Origin: Ornithodoros turicata
Lineage: Eukaryota > Arthropoda > Arachnida > Ixodida > Argasidae
DNA: 64,000 bases
NCBI RefSeq assembly: GCF_037126465.1
Contig: NC_088201.1
Span: forward strand, 225,872,016 to 225,936,015
Direction of reading: 5' to 3'
Shown: positions 46,957-60,366 of the stretch, one piece after another
Layout: the number at the start of each line of letters is the position of its first letter
How positions within the stretch are numbered: the stretch's first letter is position 1
Notes under the pieces: model-generated
What the model was told of the DNA's origin: nothing
The model's input: only the letters and a program-made list of their open reading frames with translations
Databases searched by the model: none
Position numbers and translations under genes: made by a program

Positions 46957-47907
46957 CCCAGTCAGAAAATCCTGTCCTACAGATGTCCATCGGATATACT
47001 TTCACGGAGATACGGATATCCACAGAATAATGAAATTCCTCCAGCGGAGATACTACGGAGATCCACTTGGCCGGGCTTCGAACTTCCTACGAACGTGCAC
47101 TTTGCGGAGATAACCAGGAGATACGGACAGAAACAGGAGCTCTCTGCGATGTAGCGTGTATCTCGAGCTCGTGTTACTTTTTTTATTTTTCAGAAGTCAG
47201 TATACGCTTTGTACTAAAATATAAAGCGTGTTTCCGCCATTTTTTAAACATCTGCCACCGTCGCCACTCGTTTCACTTTCTGTTGCTCCGCTTTGCTTCC
47301 CATGAGGGAAAATCAGCGCAGCGTTTCCATAAAATATATATAAAATAAAAATAAAAAGAAAAGGAAAGAAGAAACAACAACAAGAGATTGGGCCACTCAG
47401 CCGAAATGCTTTGGAAATGAAGTTGCATTCACTTCCAAACAGGGAACATACACTGTACATTGGTGTTTTCGCGACCTTCTACACATTCGAGAGCCCTGTT
47501 CGCCTGTGAGTCGAAATGAAGGGTGAGCTGTCTAAGTTTAAGTCGATTGTGTGCACCAACAACGGCGAAATGAGAAATTGTTTGGCGTATTAAGTCGGCG
47601 TAGAGGTAATGTCTCTGTTTCTTACTCATGTAGCTTGAGAAAGTGAGTTGGTTCATGAAAAGCCAAATTTCTGCAGTGCTACATCGTCCCGCGTTTCTCT
47701 CTCCCTTCAAATACATGATCCGTACAGCATCCCATCACGGAGCTGATTCGGACAATCCTTGAAACGGCCGCAACAGGACCTCCTGCGGATATACGGCTAT
47801 GGATATCCTTCCATAAATATCCGAGGAGAGTCCCACGGAGGTTAGTTTTCGGATATGGACATTGGGATCTATTTCGGACGTCCGTAGGAGATGGTGTTCT
47901 GTCTGGG
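46957..47907. mobile_element. Element C: 951-bp CCC-ended transposon
   Basis: The ends are CCCAGTCAGAAAATCCTGTC and, inverted, CCCAGACAGAACACCATCTC, with TT on both sides. Subterminal repeats contain CGGATAT and GGAGATACGG words at both ends. Non-coding. Confidence 0.72.
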
Positions 47908-48272
47908 TTTGCACCAAATTGTGTACTTTCTGACTGTCACAGCGCCCCTTATAGTCGAGGTGCGTATGCCGTGTCCATTCCTCCTGTCCATAACAGTAAT
48001 GAGCGTCTTTTTAGTTGATATGATTTCCTTCTTGATGTTTTTGTTTGTTAGGGATCTAGCACATGTTGAAGAGTAAGTGGTGGTATCTGGTGGCTGCAAT
48101 TAATCGACCGATCTATCTCACGGTGTTGCTAATGACCTTTATCACGACGTAAATGCGCGACTTATCCAAATTATGACATTCCACTTGGGTTTTCTTGGGT
48201 TGTCATGACCTTTTATGGTGTCATGTTCCCCTTGAGAACGAAAGCCATATTGACATGTCCACAACCTTGGTT

Positions 48273-50929
48273 CCCAGACAACCACCAACGTTCCGGGAAC
48301 ATCCTGTGGACGTTCATTTTGGGACATCTGGACATCCTGGGGATGTCCACGAAAATCCGTATGACGTCGCACGGACGTCAAATTTACTGCCAAAGTTGCA
48401 TCCATAGACGTCCCAGGTCAATCCAGTGGATGTCCTTACTGACGATTCAAGAATGTTGCACGGTCATCCTAGCCCATCCTCAGAAATGTGATTTACAGTG
48501 ACTATCGGGCTATGTATGTTGCCGAATTACATGCTGGCTCCACTGAACTACTCCTAGGTTACTCGAGTAAGTAGGCTCTAGTATAACAGTCCTTATATAC
48601 ACGAGCTCACTTATCCTGAAACAAAACACAAGTGCTGATCAGAATACTCCCAGAGAATCATGTTTCTGTATACAATGTTGTAATGTCTATAATATATGTT
48701 TTGCAATATAACTGGTAGTACAAAACACACCAAACGAACTTACCACCAAACACTTAACGAATGTAGTCAAATTTATTGAGCGAACACACGAAGTCACATT
48801 CCTAGGAATGTCACTATAGCCTTGTGGCATACTTCCATATACTTCATGGAAGTGAGTAAACATCACAGCTTCTGCTTACATAAAAAATAAATAAATAAAA
48901 TGCTTAGAGATTGTCATCATTTGGAGCACTTCAATAAAGTAACTAAAATGGTGCAGAATAAACTGTAGCTTGTTTATCACAGCTCGCTTAAAACAATAAA
49001 ACAGTTTAAATATATGTTATGTGAGCATATAAGAACACATTTACAGATATACACTCTTAAAAATGAACTTTACTGCATAGCACGCTCCTAGCCAACCATA
49101 ATCTCGAATGCTATCGTTATCTGCCCTAATTTGTTGAAAACAGGAGGTTGTTATGTGGTTCTGTATTTAGAGTGTAACAAATACATTTTTCAAATCAACT
49201 TTTATGGTACACTCTTTAAAAAAATATTCGCTTGATAGCACGCTCCCTTGCTTAGACAGGCTCCAACTGAATTTTGTAAAAAAATGCAATCCATTATTCA
49301 CAAAATATCGGTTCAAAATATGATTGTTGTAGTGGATACGACGACTGAGGCATCAGCTGGAGGCTCGCATTCTCGCACATCTGACCATCAGCTGTTCGAC
49401 AGCAGCTGATCCAGTTTAAAACCGTACCAGGGTAAAACGCTGCTCCCGCACGAACCCTCACATATTGTGTTGATTTCGTAGCTACAGCATCACCGCTGTT
49501 ACAGTGGCGACGAGGATGGAGGATATATCGTGGAGGATATTATATCAACAATAATTTGTCTTGAGCAGACTGGAGTAAATCTGACACCGGATTCTTAACA
49601 GCACACTCTTAAAACAGAACTTTACCTCATAGCCTGCTCCATAATCCCGAATGACAGCGTTCTCACCCCTGATTTGTTGAAAACGTCCGGAGGCTTGGGC
49701 TTTTTTGTATCAATTATGGAATTCATCAGTAGTACAAAAAAGGCGTATGCCTCCCGTTTCTACCAAATCGCGGGCGAGAACGATATCATTCAGGATGATG
49801 GCACTGATAGCATATGCTTTACATTGCACTCAATGGCCCACTTCCTCCGAGGAGTCGAAATCTGCGGTACGTCATTTACATTTGGCGTGAACGTACCATG
49901 TACGGCCGCGGGATCGATACTCTCCTGCCTTGGAAATCACATTGAGTACTTTGGGTTTCAAACTGTTTAGCAGCAAACTGTTCGGACGCCATTCATCATC
50001 TTACAATCAAGTTGTTGTTGTTCAGCACTCTCTGATGTCGACGAATAAGTTTCCTCAATCTCTTCGACGACGGGTGGCTGAGGAGGGACTGCTGACAACG
50101 CAATTCTCATCACTCTCAATCAACATGTACAGAAAGGTCTTCATCTTGATCCCGGGAACAAGGCGCACGACACTCGTGTTGCTCGCGTAGCGTATTCAGG
50201 GCGTCAGCCAAAATCGCATGCAGCCCGCATAGTGCCTTCATGTACACATACCCTTTACCCTTAACTTTCGGCATCACAACAACTTCATGCACATTTAATA
50301 AGCCCCCCTTGAAACCCCACAACGGAAAGCGCCACTAGAGAAAGCACGCCGGCACAGGCGAGCGGATGATGATGATGATGAATGTGGCACTATTGTCGAT
50401 TTCTACGGCGCTTTCTGGCTTGGTCGCGGCGGTGCAAGTTAGTTTAGCAGACGACGCTCAGCAGTGGACAGCGGGCAACGTTTCCTGCTCTTTGATTCCA
50501 GCGAACCTAGTGCATATTCCGATTTGATACTGTCGCAGTTATATGCACATTAATTTATGGAGTAGGTATTGAGTAAATGAAACTGGTGTAATATTTCTCG
50601 CAGGACGCCAGTCGCAACTAAACATAGCTGCTAAGATTGGGCAACAAAGAATTACGTTATGTAATTTTAGGCATGTAGTTATTATTAGTTGCTACCAGAA
50701 TGCACCACACCTTAAACCTGTTAGTCTCATTGTCAGTTTCAAGACACGTCCGAAATATATATCTACGGGACATCCAGGGGACGTCCTGCTTGCAACGTCA
50801 CCCCTGGATGCAATGTACGAAACTTATGAATATTTTTGGATATTCATGGAACGTCACATGGACATCCAGCATGGATCTGGACGTTAGGACCAAACTTGGA
50901 TGTCCTCGGGACGTTAATGATTGTCTGGG
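48273..50929. mobile_element. Element D: 2.7-kb CCC-ended transposon
   Basis: The ends are CCCAGACAACCACCAACGTT and, inverted, CCCAGACAATCATTAACGTC, with TT on both sides. GGACATCC and GGACGTCC words repeat in both subterminal regions. The interior holds pieces of another repeat at about 49053, 49208 and 49601, each starting ACACTCTT(A/T)AAA. A 98-codon frame at 49674-49970 is unrecognised and not called. Confidence 0.75.
49053..49186. mobile_element. Small MITE inside element D
   Basis: TACACTCTTAAAAATGAAC at the left and its partial inverse (ATTTAGAGTGTA) at the right bound about 134 bp. Related left ends recur at 49208 and 49601. Confidence 0.45.
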
Positions 50930-51590
50930 TTATCTCACTCGCTCGTGGTCCATTAACCGAACATGGACATCTCTCGGATGACACCCTGTCGGTGTTGGAT
51001 ACGTCCGTACAGCCCTGCTAATCAAGAGGGAAATGTCTGAAGTGGATGTTGTGGGAATGCCGTTGTCAATTCTAGGCAGACCTGTTTCGTACTTATTTTG
51101 TTAGTACATATCGTTTGTATAATAAATAAAAGAATCGTAGTCTTCCTCTCGAGCAGCGTTATACTCCCATTTACACCAAATGCCCTCATTTCTTTGCCCT
51201 CCTTTCTCATACTTTCTTTGATAGAATGTTTGCACTGGCCTCAACAGCAACTGAACAGCAGCTCAACCCAACAGCAAAAATGACATCTCTTTTCTTCTGC
51301 TACTTTTTCAATAAAAAGTTAGTAATTAATAAAAATAAACATCCTGTAGAGAGCATATGGTTATGTATGTGGTTGTGGCTTACCTGCGATCGATCGAATG
51401 CAATACTAGTGCAGAATGCTGACTGCTTTTATGCTTGAGTGGCTGCAGCTGTTGACCTTTCAGGTTCCTGTCTGTTGTAGTTAACTTACTTTCCAGTTTC
51501 CTTTCTGTAGTTATTAACCTCTCACTTTATCCCACTTTCCTATCTCTAGGTATTACCCTTTCAATTTCCTGTGTGCTTCAACTTAGCTAC
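50930..51590. other. Spacer, no gene
   Basis: 51440-51560 has a loose repeat of TTTCAGTTTCCT/TAGTTATTAAC about every 35-40 bp. The BEL target duplication GCTAC closes it at 51586-51590. Confidence 0.5.
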
Positions 51591-51792
51591 TGTGGAAAAC
51601 GGTCTGTGGAAAAACCAGGAAAGCGACGATGTGAGAAAAGACGAAGTAAACTGTGCATTCTTTGTTTTGTTTTTACTTTGGGTTTGTTAGATTTCAAGGC
51701 CTCGACGTGTGACATTTTTGCCATTAAAATTGAGTTTCTAGAACACACTTGGTCCTAGCTTTGACCTTATCCATTTCGGGTCAGCTTCCACA
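51591..51792 (+). repeat. BEL 5' LTR (202 bp)
   Basis: Starts TGTGG and ends CCACA. It is followed by TCTGGTGCCGAATCCCTC, a probable primer-binding region. Confidence 0.88.
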
Positions 51793-51861
51793 TCTGGTGC
51801 CGAATCCCTCGATAAAGCCTCTACCGTTGGAGCTAGACCGCTGACAGGAGACGAACCTGCG

Positions 51862-53627
51862 GTGGATAAGGAACGTCTGAAGGCGAAGCGGACTGTTCTG
51901 CGTGGCAGAAACACACGCGTCATTAACGAAGCAAAGGCCTTGATTGACGTCGAAGATAGCGTAGCCCAGGACATGACCGAGTGCTTCGAACGTTTAACGC
52001 TCTACAACACAAAACTAAGGCAAGTGAACAACATGCTGGAGCACTCTTAGCCGTTGGAGACTTGGAGAGAGAGCTCATCACCTGCATCCAGTATGACGAG
52101 CAAGCCCTGAAGGCAATAGCTGCTTTGAAATTTCGACTACAGCGACACACTGAAGGAGTCACACCATCGAGTACATCTCCGCCCACTCCTATCGAAAGTC
52201 AGGAAGTCTCACGAGAGCATTGGCGAAGTGTAGCAAGACTTCCGAAGCTAGAGATATCACGGTTTCATGGGGACGTGTACGCGTGGCAGCCCTTTTGGGA
52301 GCAATTTCGTGATGCCATCCATGACAACCGGTCTCTCACGCCGGCAGAGAAATTTCTTACGGGATCAGCTGCCGCAGTCATCGCAGGCTTGCAGGTCACC
52401 GAAGTATGTTACGAAGATGCTTTGGGCTTATTGAAGAACCATTACGGCGACAAAAAAAGGATTGAAAAGGAGTATTTGTCTCGCCTGCGCCATCTTCCCG
52501 CCGTGACGTCGGCCTGTGACACAATAGCAATGAGGAAACTATATGATCATGTACAAGTGAACATCTGCGGCTTGAAGGCGTTAAGTATTCCTACTTCTTC
52601 TTACGCCGCCATGCTCAACGACATTGTCTTGAGATCCTTTCAGTCGGAGACTGCCGTAGAATATCATCGTAAGAGAGCCTCCGCGGCTAGCGGCGAGAAG
52701 AAAGAGACAACAGAAGAAGAACTCGAAACCATAATCTGTTTCCTGAAAGTTAAAGTTGAAAGTCGAGAGAGAAGTGGAACTACGAACAAGACCGACGGTC
52801 GTTGGCGCACGCCAGACACTCCAGGAAGTGGTCGCAGAGTTCCCCCGGCTAGCGTCCTTCAAACCTCTCTCGATAAGAACTTCTTTTGTGAATCCTCGTC
52901 ACACCAGACCGGGCGTTGCGACTCAGATATCAGTCTAGAACGTAAGAAAGACGAGTTAAAGTCTGGAAGAAGATGTTTCCGTTGTTGTTTTCCTCGACAC
53001 CTATGTAACGAATGCCACAAGAAGTTGCGATGCTCTCGATGTCAAGGAAGGCATGTTACAGCTATGTGGTACCCCAACTGGAAGGTTTCCAAGATGCAAG
53101 AAACAGTCACTGAGAACACTACCGCTGTCTGTTCTTCATCGACCGAGTCTTGTCGTTCAGGGGCGGTATACCTCCAAACGTTTCGAGCATGGGCGTCGTC
53201 CAACGACGATTGTGTGTACGTTAGAGGACTATTTGACAGCGGAAGTCAAAGAACCTTTATTCGTGAGGACGTCGCGAAGAAGCTCAAGTTACCGACATCA
53301 GGAGAGATTGAAGTCACCATTGACACTTTTGCCAGCATATCTTCCAGCCCAGTGAGACGCAGACTTGTGCAGGCCAAGCTTCGCAATCAGTACCAGGCGG
53401 AACACATTGTGATCGACGCAATAGTGGTTCCGGTGATATGCAAGGACATTCTCGAGAATCCTATAGGTGAGGAACACCTTACACGCCTTGAGGATAACGA
53501 CATGGATATGGCAGATGCCGTTTTTTTTTCCACGGGTTCCGAAAGTGCTAGGCATCAGGGTCCTGATTGGAGGAGACCAGATATGGCAATTTCTCACAGG
53601 CAAAATCAAAAGATCCAGAACGAATGA
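51862..53627 (+). pseudogene. BEL gag and protease
   Basis: After a frameshift near 52040, LPKLEISRFHGD and WQPFWEQFRDAIHDN are the BEL gag signature, followed by NHYGDKKRIEKEYL. Cysteine-rich segments (CFRCCFPRHLCNEC and CSRC) form the zinc-binding region. LFDSGSQRTFIRED is the protease active site, with the catalytic Asp present. A T-run frameshift near 53525 ends the frame. Confidence 0.85.
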
Positions 53628-54780
53628 AAGCCTTGTTGCAATGAACTCCAAACTTGGGTGGACCTTCTTGGGCCCTAGCACTGTACGCGGTCTCGGGGCG
53701 CGACAAACCAAGGGGATGATCTGTGTGCTTCATGCCAGCGCGAAACCAGAGCTAGGTCTCCTTACCGACGACTGGAAGAGGTTTTGGGAGTTGGAGAACA
53801 TTGGCATTACAGATGACGTTCAAACCCAAGAGTATAAGGGTGTCCAGAAAACCTTTGCAGAATCAGTCTCGTTAAGCGGAGGACGTTATCATGTACGACT
53901 TCCCTGGAAGACTCTTGAAACTCCTCTCGAACCAAACTTTGACGTAGCAACGACACGACTTAAGAAACTGGTCGTCAGGCTACCTGGAAATAAGGGCTTA
54001 CTACAAGACTACGACCAGGCCATTCGTTGCTACATACGCAACGGACACGCCGATGAGGTGCCACGCAAAGAAGACGTTGGTTATCGGGTCGTTAAATCTG
54101 AACGCATCTACTACATCCCACACCCTGAAGTGATCAAGCAGCAGTGTACCACAACTAGACTCCGTATAGTTTTTGGACGCTTCATCTCAAGCTCGTGGAT
54201 GCAAGTCTCTAAACGATCACTTAGAGAAGGGTCCAAAACTGCATCCTGACCTGTTGGATGTCCTCATACGTTTCCGAATGAAGGCCATTGGAATGACAGC
54301 AGATATACAGCAAGCATACTTGCAGATCGGTGTAAGTCCAGAAGATCGTGACGCACTCCGTTTCCTCTGCTTCTATGAACTTCCGGATACCCCTGGTGCA
54401 ACGAGCAAAGTTCTAGAGGGGCGTATGAAACGAGTGCCATTTGGGACCACCGCAAGTGCTTGTCTCCTCTCGGCAACTCTGCTTCATCATTTGTCCGAAC
54501 AGCAACGTTACAGCTAGACTGCAGAAATCATGGTCCAATCCTTTTACGTGGACGATCTCGTCTTTGGAGCGGATTCCACGATCGAGGCTCAGCATTTATA
54601 CTATGAAGCAATGAGGCAAAGATGGAACTACGGAAATTAAACTCTTCGGGGCGGCAAGAAAGATTCAGACATGATGGAGTCGACAGTCCTGGTGCTTCTG
54701 CAGTTTCCAAAGTAAAAGTTCTCGGGATTATTTGGGACACCAACGGGGGGATGATTCGCTCTCGATGATTGACCTTCTAC
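53530..54780 (+). pseudogene. BEL reverse transcriptase
   Basis: GRYHVRLPWK and YYIPHPEVIK open the domain. After a shift near 54175 come DASSQARGCKSLND, MTADIQQAYLQIGV and FGTTASACLLSATLLHHL. The catalytic YVDD is at about 54545 (SFYVDDLVFGAD). Stops near 54516, 54640 and later break it. Confidence 0.85.
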
Positions 54781-55021
54781 GATGATTCTCGTTGTCGTAG
54801 AAGGTATTACAAGTTTCATAGCCAGAAACGGCCAAACGAAAAGAACAGTGTTGCAAGGGATAACTAGGATTTTTTATCCTTTGGGTTTCCCGAATCCATT
54901 CGCCATTAGAGCGAAAATACTACTTCAAGATCTATGGAATGATGAGATCGACTGGGATGAGGAAATACCACAATGAGCTCGAGCCATCTGGGAGCGCTGG
55001 TGTGCGGAAATTCCAGACACA

Positions 55022-55460
55022 GTGGCGGTAAAGGTTCCTCGTTGCATCGTCTCGCCAGGGACGCCTGATTTTCAAGTCCATATATTTTGCGATGCAAGCA
55101 AGCGGGCTTATGGATGTGCAGCCTATATACGTCTCGATCACGACAAGGGCAATGTATTATCGACACTTCTTTGTGCTAAGGCACGAGTTGCACCTTTGAA
55201 GCAATTTACTCTGCCGCATCTGGAACTCCTAGCAGCTGTGATGGGAGTTCGAATGCTAGGTTCCCTACAGAGGGTTTTGCTCGTCGGCCAGTTTCAGTAT
55301 CACATGTGGTCTGACTCGACGATTGTTCTGGCCTGGATTAGAAGACCGAGTAAGGACTGGAAGACATTTGTCGCGAACCGGATTGAAGAGATTCAGACCA
55401 GCAGCAACAGCCACGTATAGAATCACTGCCCCAGTTCTGAAAATCCTGCGGATCTATTAA
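55022..55460 (+). pseudogene. BEL RNase H
   Basis: FCDASKRAYGCAAYI, PHLELLAA and WSDSTIVLAWIRRP carry the catalytic D, E and D. A stop at 55418-55420 precedes NPADLLTRG. Confidence 0.85.
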
Positions 55461-55480
55461 CGCGTGGCATATCTACGAAA

Positions 55481-56990
55481 GTGCTACAGTCATCCACCTT
55501 GTGGTGGAAAAGGCCCGTATGGCTTGCCCAAGAAAGGGAGTTCCTGCCGCATCTGCAACGAAGCGCCGAGGATGAAGCTGTTCTAGAGGAAAGGCGTTTT
55601 TGTTCGGCAAATATACTCATTGTCAGCACCGTGTGCCCCATTCTGGATCTCAGCCGCTTCAGCCAGCTCACTAGAGTTCTTAGGATCACCGCTTGGGTGA
55701 TGCGTTTCATAAGGAATTGCCGAGGACAGAACCAAAGGACTGCAGCTCTGATCACTGCGGAGGAGTTGCACAAAGCTGAAGTTTACTGGCTTAAAGTGGC
55801 TCAGGAATCTGCGTTTGGTCAGGAGATCTCCCTGCTCGAGCGTAAAGAAAGTATTCCGAGCTCTTCTGGGCTACGACAACTGCATCCATTCTTAGATGAT
55901 GACTCACTGTTACGCCTGCAAGGTCGTCTACTGGAAGCTGATCTGGACGAAGACCAGAAACATCCCATTTTCGTACCACATGACCACCGGATAGTAGAGT
56001 TACTAGCAATGGGAATTCATCAGCGTCTTCTGCAGAGCACCGTGAATGCTATGCTGGTCGATCTACGAGAGCATTACTGGGTATTACGGGCACGGGCATT
56101 ACTCAAAATAATTGTTCATCAGTGCGGACGTTGCCGCAGACTGAGTTTAAGGCCGATGTCTGCTCCCGTCGCTCCACTTCCTCGAGACCGCGTATATAGA
56201 GCCAGCCCGTTTACCATCACTGGAGTGGACTTTGCGGGTCCGCTTTCACGTCAAGGTGTACATTTCGCTCTTCACCCGAGCAGTCACCAGAGCGATTCCC
56301 CTGGAACTAGTCCACTACCTATCTACCGGATCATTTCTGCTGGCGCTACGCCGTTTCCTATCCCGAAGAGGGACTCCCGGTGTGATTTATTCAGATAACG
56401 CTGCAAGTTTCAAATGAGCATAAAAAACTTAAAGATATGCTTCAACTCATGGTTCATTGGCAAGTTCAAGACTACGCAGCATCCCTCCGCATTCATTGGA
56501 AATTTATCGTCGAACGTGCCGCGTGGTGGGGTGGTTGGTGGGAAACAACGGTTGGCGGCGTTAAAGTAATTCTACAAGAGACCCTCGGACGTGCGTCACT
56601 TTCCGCAGAGGAGCTGATCACACTTTTGACAGAAGCGGAAGCCGTAATAAACTCTCATTGCGTCACGTATGTAGATACCGATGATGCAGAAGACACAGTG
56701 CTGACACCTGCACATTTTCTCGTTGGAAAGCGTTTGGACCGTATTCCGCATTCATCACCGTTGACGCCTTAGGCCTCCGGAAACAGTGGCTATGAGTACC
56801 AGCGTAGAATAAAATACCGCCAGCAACTTGCCGACAAGTTTTGGAAAAGATGGACAGATGTATACCTCTCAGACCTACGAGCAGCGTACCGATTTCTTGG
56901 GCAACAGAGGAATTCCATTAAAGAAGGGGACGTAGTAATGGTATACGACATCCGACGCACAAAAGCTCTTCTGGAAGTTAGGAACTGTTG
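55481..56990 (+). pseudogene. BEL integrase
   Basis: The zinc domain (HQRLLQSTVNAMLVDLREHY with CGRC) is followed by GVDFAGPL. After a shift come YSDNAASF and HWKFIVERAAWWGGWWE, covering the D,D,E core. ILTPAHF-type and DVVMVYD segments follow. The frame LFWKLGTVE/TTYPGRDG spans the hAT MITE insertion at 56993-58015. Confidence 0.85.
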
Positions 56991-56992
56991 AG

Positions 56993-58015
56993 CAGGGTGT
57001 CGAACCGAAACGTCTTTCGTTCCGGTTTTCGTTCCGGTTCTGTCATAAACGGTTCGGTACCGGTTCTGCTCTGGAGCAAAAAAATAACGGTTCATACCGG
57101 TTTTCCGCTTCTGGTGGGCACAATCATTCCCAGAAAAAAATCAATGTTGCAAAATGTAAACCCGTTTATTCCGCATACATGGCATTTAATATTAATAGGC
57201 AGCTGTGAAATTGGTAGCTCCTGGTTCCTGTAGGTGACTGTATGTTGAAATAGGCTTTCTCTTTTCTTGAAGCGCATGATACGGACGGACTTGTTTGTTG
57301 TGATGTCCAACGCAAAATAATTTCTTGCTGGATTGGTGCGATCGCGTCCCATCCGAATGTCTGTTGCTGCTTCCTAGCCAGCAACCACCACCGCACGAGT
57401 ACGACACAAATAGAGGAACACCTTTACTCACAAATGCGGTCGACGGCTCCGTTTTCTTTTCTTCGTGTACTGTGCACAAAACAGGCGCCACTTCTCACGC
57501 GCTTGCCTCGCCGATACGTAAATGTATTCAACTTCGCTGCTCTCAAACAAGGGACGCGTTGCGCGGCATTACTGAAAGAGAAGCAGTTACGCAGCCCCCT
57601 TGGGTCGCTGTTTAGTTGAGGAGAGTTTGAGCGGATGAAATTAAAACGAACACTACGGCACATTGGTAGAGAGTCACAACCGGTCACTTGTACCTCTAAG
57701 TTTATATGTGCGAACGATAAAACGCTACAAAGGGAGCCTAAGGGTCATAGTATACCGACATACATTCCTCTGTAGCCGTAACCCTGGTAAAGTATCCATG
57801 ACATGACTTCAGAACAGTCGACGTCAGTCTAGTTCGCCCATTCGTAATCCACACTGGCGAAGTTTCTTCTTGGATCAAAAACCCTTAGATGAATTTTTCG
57901 GTTTCCCTCCTGAGCGAAAAAAACCTATACGGTTTCGATTCCGTTCTGGTTCGCACCAAAATAGGTTTTTTTTTTCGGTTTTCGGTTCTGGTTTTCGGCT
58001 CGCTCCGACACCCTG
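56993..58015. mobile_element. 1.0-kb hAT-type MITE inside BEL
   Basis: The inverted ends are CAGGGTGTCG and the 8-bp duplication is CTGTTGAG (56985-56992, 58016-58023). Excising it restores the BEL integrase reading frame. Subterminal regions are dense in CGGTTC/TTCGGTT words on both sides. Non-coding. Confidence 0.9.
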
Positions 58016-58150
58016 CTGTTGAGACCACATATCCCGGTCGAGATGGCAATATTTGAGCATGCCAGATCAAGTTGGCCGAAGGAAAGCGAACTTCGACGAC
58101 CGGTGCAGCTTTTGTACCCACTAGCAATAAGCTAAGCTCATCGAGGGGAG

Positions 58151-58351
58151 TGCGTGGAAAACGGTCCGAGGGAAAACGAGGAAAAGGACGATGTGAGAAA
58201 AGACGAAGTAAACTGTGCATTATTTTTTTTTACTTTGGGTTTGCTCGATTTCAAGGCCTCGAAGTGTGACATTTGTTTGCCATTAAAATGGAGTTTTTAG
58301 AACACTTTTGGTCCTGGCTTTGACCTTATCCCTTTCGGGTCAGCTTCCACA
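58151..58351 (+). repeat. BEL 3' LTR
   Basis: Preceded by a polypurine tract GAGGGGAG. The first bases (TGCGTGG) differ from the 5' LTR start. Confidence 0.85.
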
Positions 58352-58356
58352 GCTAC

Positions 58357-60360
58357 TGTGGTTGCTAAAATTACTTTTCAAAGGTATCTGACTTGCACTT
58401 GCAGACAACAGAATTTTAAAGTATCCGAAATACAGCTGCAAATATTCTGTCGGCGAGAACAGGCTGATGCACTTTTACATGGCATCCACTCCACTATCTT
58501 CGTCGCACTGATAGGGACTGCTCAGCGTGTGCTTTTAGCAGCGCCATTAGCCCCTTGGAAGGGGGAATTCCTTCCCCACCCTGTTGAAAATGCTGGTATG
58601 TCTTCATACTAGACGGATTAACATGCGTGCGCGTCGGCATATCAGCCAGTCGGCATATCAGCATATCAGCAAAAACAAGCACAAGTCTGGTCGCAGCTCT
58701 CTGCGATACTTAGTTCTCGGTCTGCGAGGCTGTGCATGAATAAGCGCGATTTGGGCACTTCCAGCTTTTCCGACTTTGGCACGCTGGATCCTCCGAACGG
58801 CTGCTCTCTGCTGAAAACTTCTTTTTTTCACTGGGAGAATGGGTGGTGAAGATTTGCTTAAGACAATTAAATGGTGGCTTCGAAGCCTGAACCAATATCG
58901 AAAAAAAAAGCCAAAACCCCTCCGAGGACGTTCAGAGCGCAAATTTGCCAATTTCTCATTTGATCCCACGATTTACACATATGACAAAAAGTATACGAGA
59001 TTAATTAACCTTTTTTGCTCTTTCGTTTAGTGTATAGTGCGTTATCATATCTTCAGGCGTCCGCCTACAGTGACGCCGTAATCGCGAAGGTGTGCCAGAA
59101 AATCGCTGTGTGCATGGGCGATGTTCTCAAAAAGGTCGTCTTCGATTTAATTTTTATTTTGTGAAGACATGCCCTGAACACCACTCTTTAATACTATAAA
59201 ATAAAATTTCCGTTTATTCTATTTCTTAAGGGTGCGCGAATTCTTTTCCCGCGCCAGGTCGTTTTTAGGTCACATGAGTCAGATAATCGGGCTTTTGACC
59301 CGTTTGCTTTCAGCTGAAGGTACGCCATGCACGTGTAACGACGTGCATGCCATTAGAGGTTGACAAACCAAGAGGTAACCAGACTGGTGTTCCTCTAACT
59401 TAAACAAAAGCGCACACCGCAGCCTACCCGCCTCACCCCATGGGGTTGATCCCTTGAATGTAAGTCACTTTAAGGTGAAGTTGTACGTGAGAACAGGAAG
59501 TCTCGCATGGAAGTCTCTTCAAATGAGCTTGGCTGCATCCATTGGTTTCCTTGCTCGGCGCTTTGTGTAAGCACGTCTGGGAAGCCTTATCGGCTACCTT
59601 GCTTTCTGGTTGGAAATAAGCGCGGTTTCGAAGCATTCAAATGTACGAATACCAAGGGTACGAGATGATGAATAAAAGCATCTAATTCCGTTTCGTCCTC
59701 ACTGGTTGGGGGTGCATGGCAGGTTCTTTTTTTTTTCTCAAATATCTATTTCATAAAGATGTCCTTCACCGAAGAAACCACGTTCTTTACGAGGGAACAG
59801 CGAGTCAAACGGTTTTAGGGACTTCAGCCTTTCCCATTCCTCTCCATACTCGTATTTTGCATGCGTGTATCGCAGTTACGTTTTAACAGTCACAACAGTC
59901 GAGATACGTCTTGGAATTGTCAACCTCTAGTGATTAACTTCCAGCAGAAGGTAAACGGGTACAAAACGCGATTCTCTAACTCATGTGACATTTCAGTTCG
60001 GGCAAGCCGGTCCCGATGGGGTCATCGATTTCGGCAATAATTTTATTCTTTTTATCTTATGACCGAATCTTTATTCTGAAGAACGTCGCAAGTCCCGACC
60101 TTGAAATCTTAGCGCTTGCGGAGAAAAAAATTCCGATAAGCCACTACGCGAATGGAGGCTGTATATGCGCGTGAACCGTTTTGCCGCATTTTGAAGCCTT
60201 ATAACTTGGTACGATTATAAGTGTAAGTCCAGGAGATTTTTCAGCTCATTTTACAGGTAGTGCCTTGATCCTGGTTCTGGTCCTTCGTCTGGTTATGGGG
60301 GCGTTCCGCACCTCGCCAGTTGAGAGCCTCTATGTTGAGTGAAATGAACGGTCACTAGAA
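58357..60360. other. No gene; possible small inverted element at 59350-59930
   Basis: 58640-58675 has a short CGGCATATCAG tandem. TAGAGGTTGACAA near 59355 recurs inverted near 59920, which could bound a 580-bp element, but no target duplication is evident. The remainder is featureless. Confidence 0.4.
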
Positions 60361-60366
60361 CGATGA

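Larger units (their letters stand above)
51591..58351 (+). mobile_element. BEL/Pao LTR retrotransposon, decayed
   Basis: The LTRs share GTGGAAAACGGTC at the start and GGGTCAGCTTCCACA at the end, with the 5-bp duplication GCTAC on both sides (51586-51590, 58352-58356). LTRs differ at many positions, so this copy is older than the Gypsy element. The coding order is gag, protease, RT, RNase H, integrase, with at least six frame breaks. A hAT-type MITE lies near the 3' end. Confidence 0.9.

Noticed and set aside
58575..58680. CCCTGTTGAAAATGC resembling an end of element A
   Set aside because: No inverted partner or target duplication found nearby.
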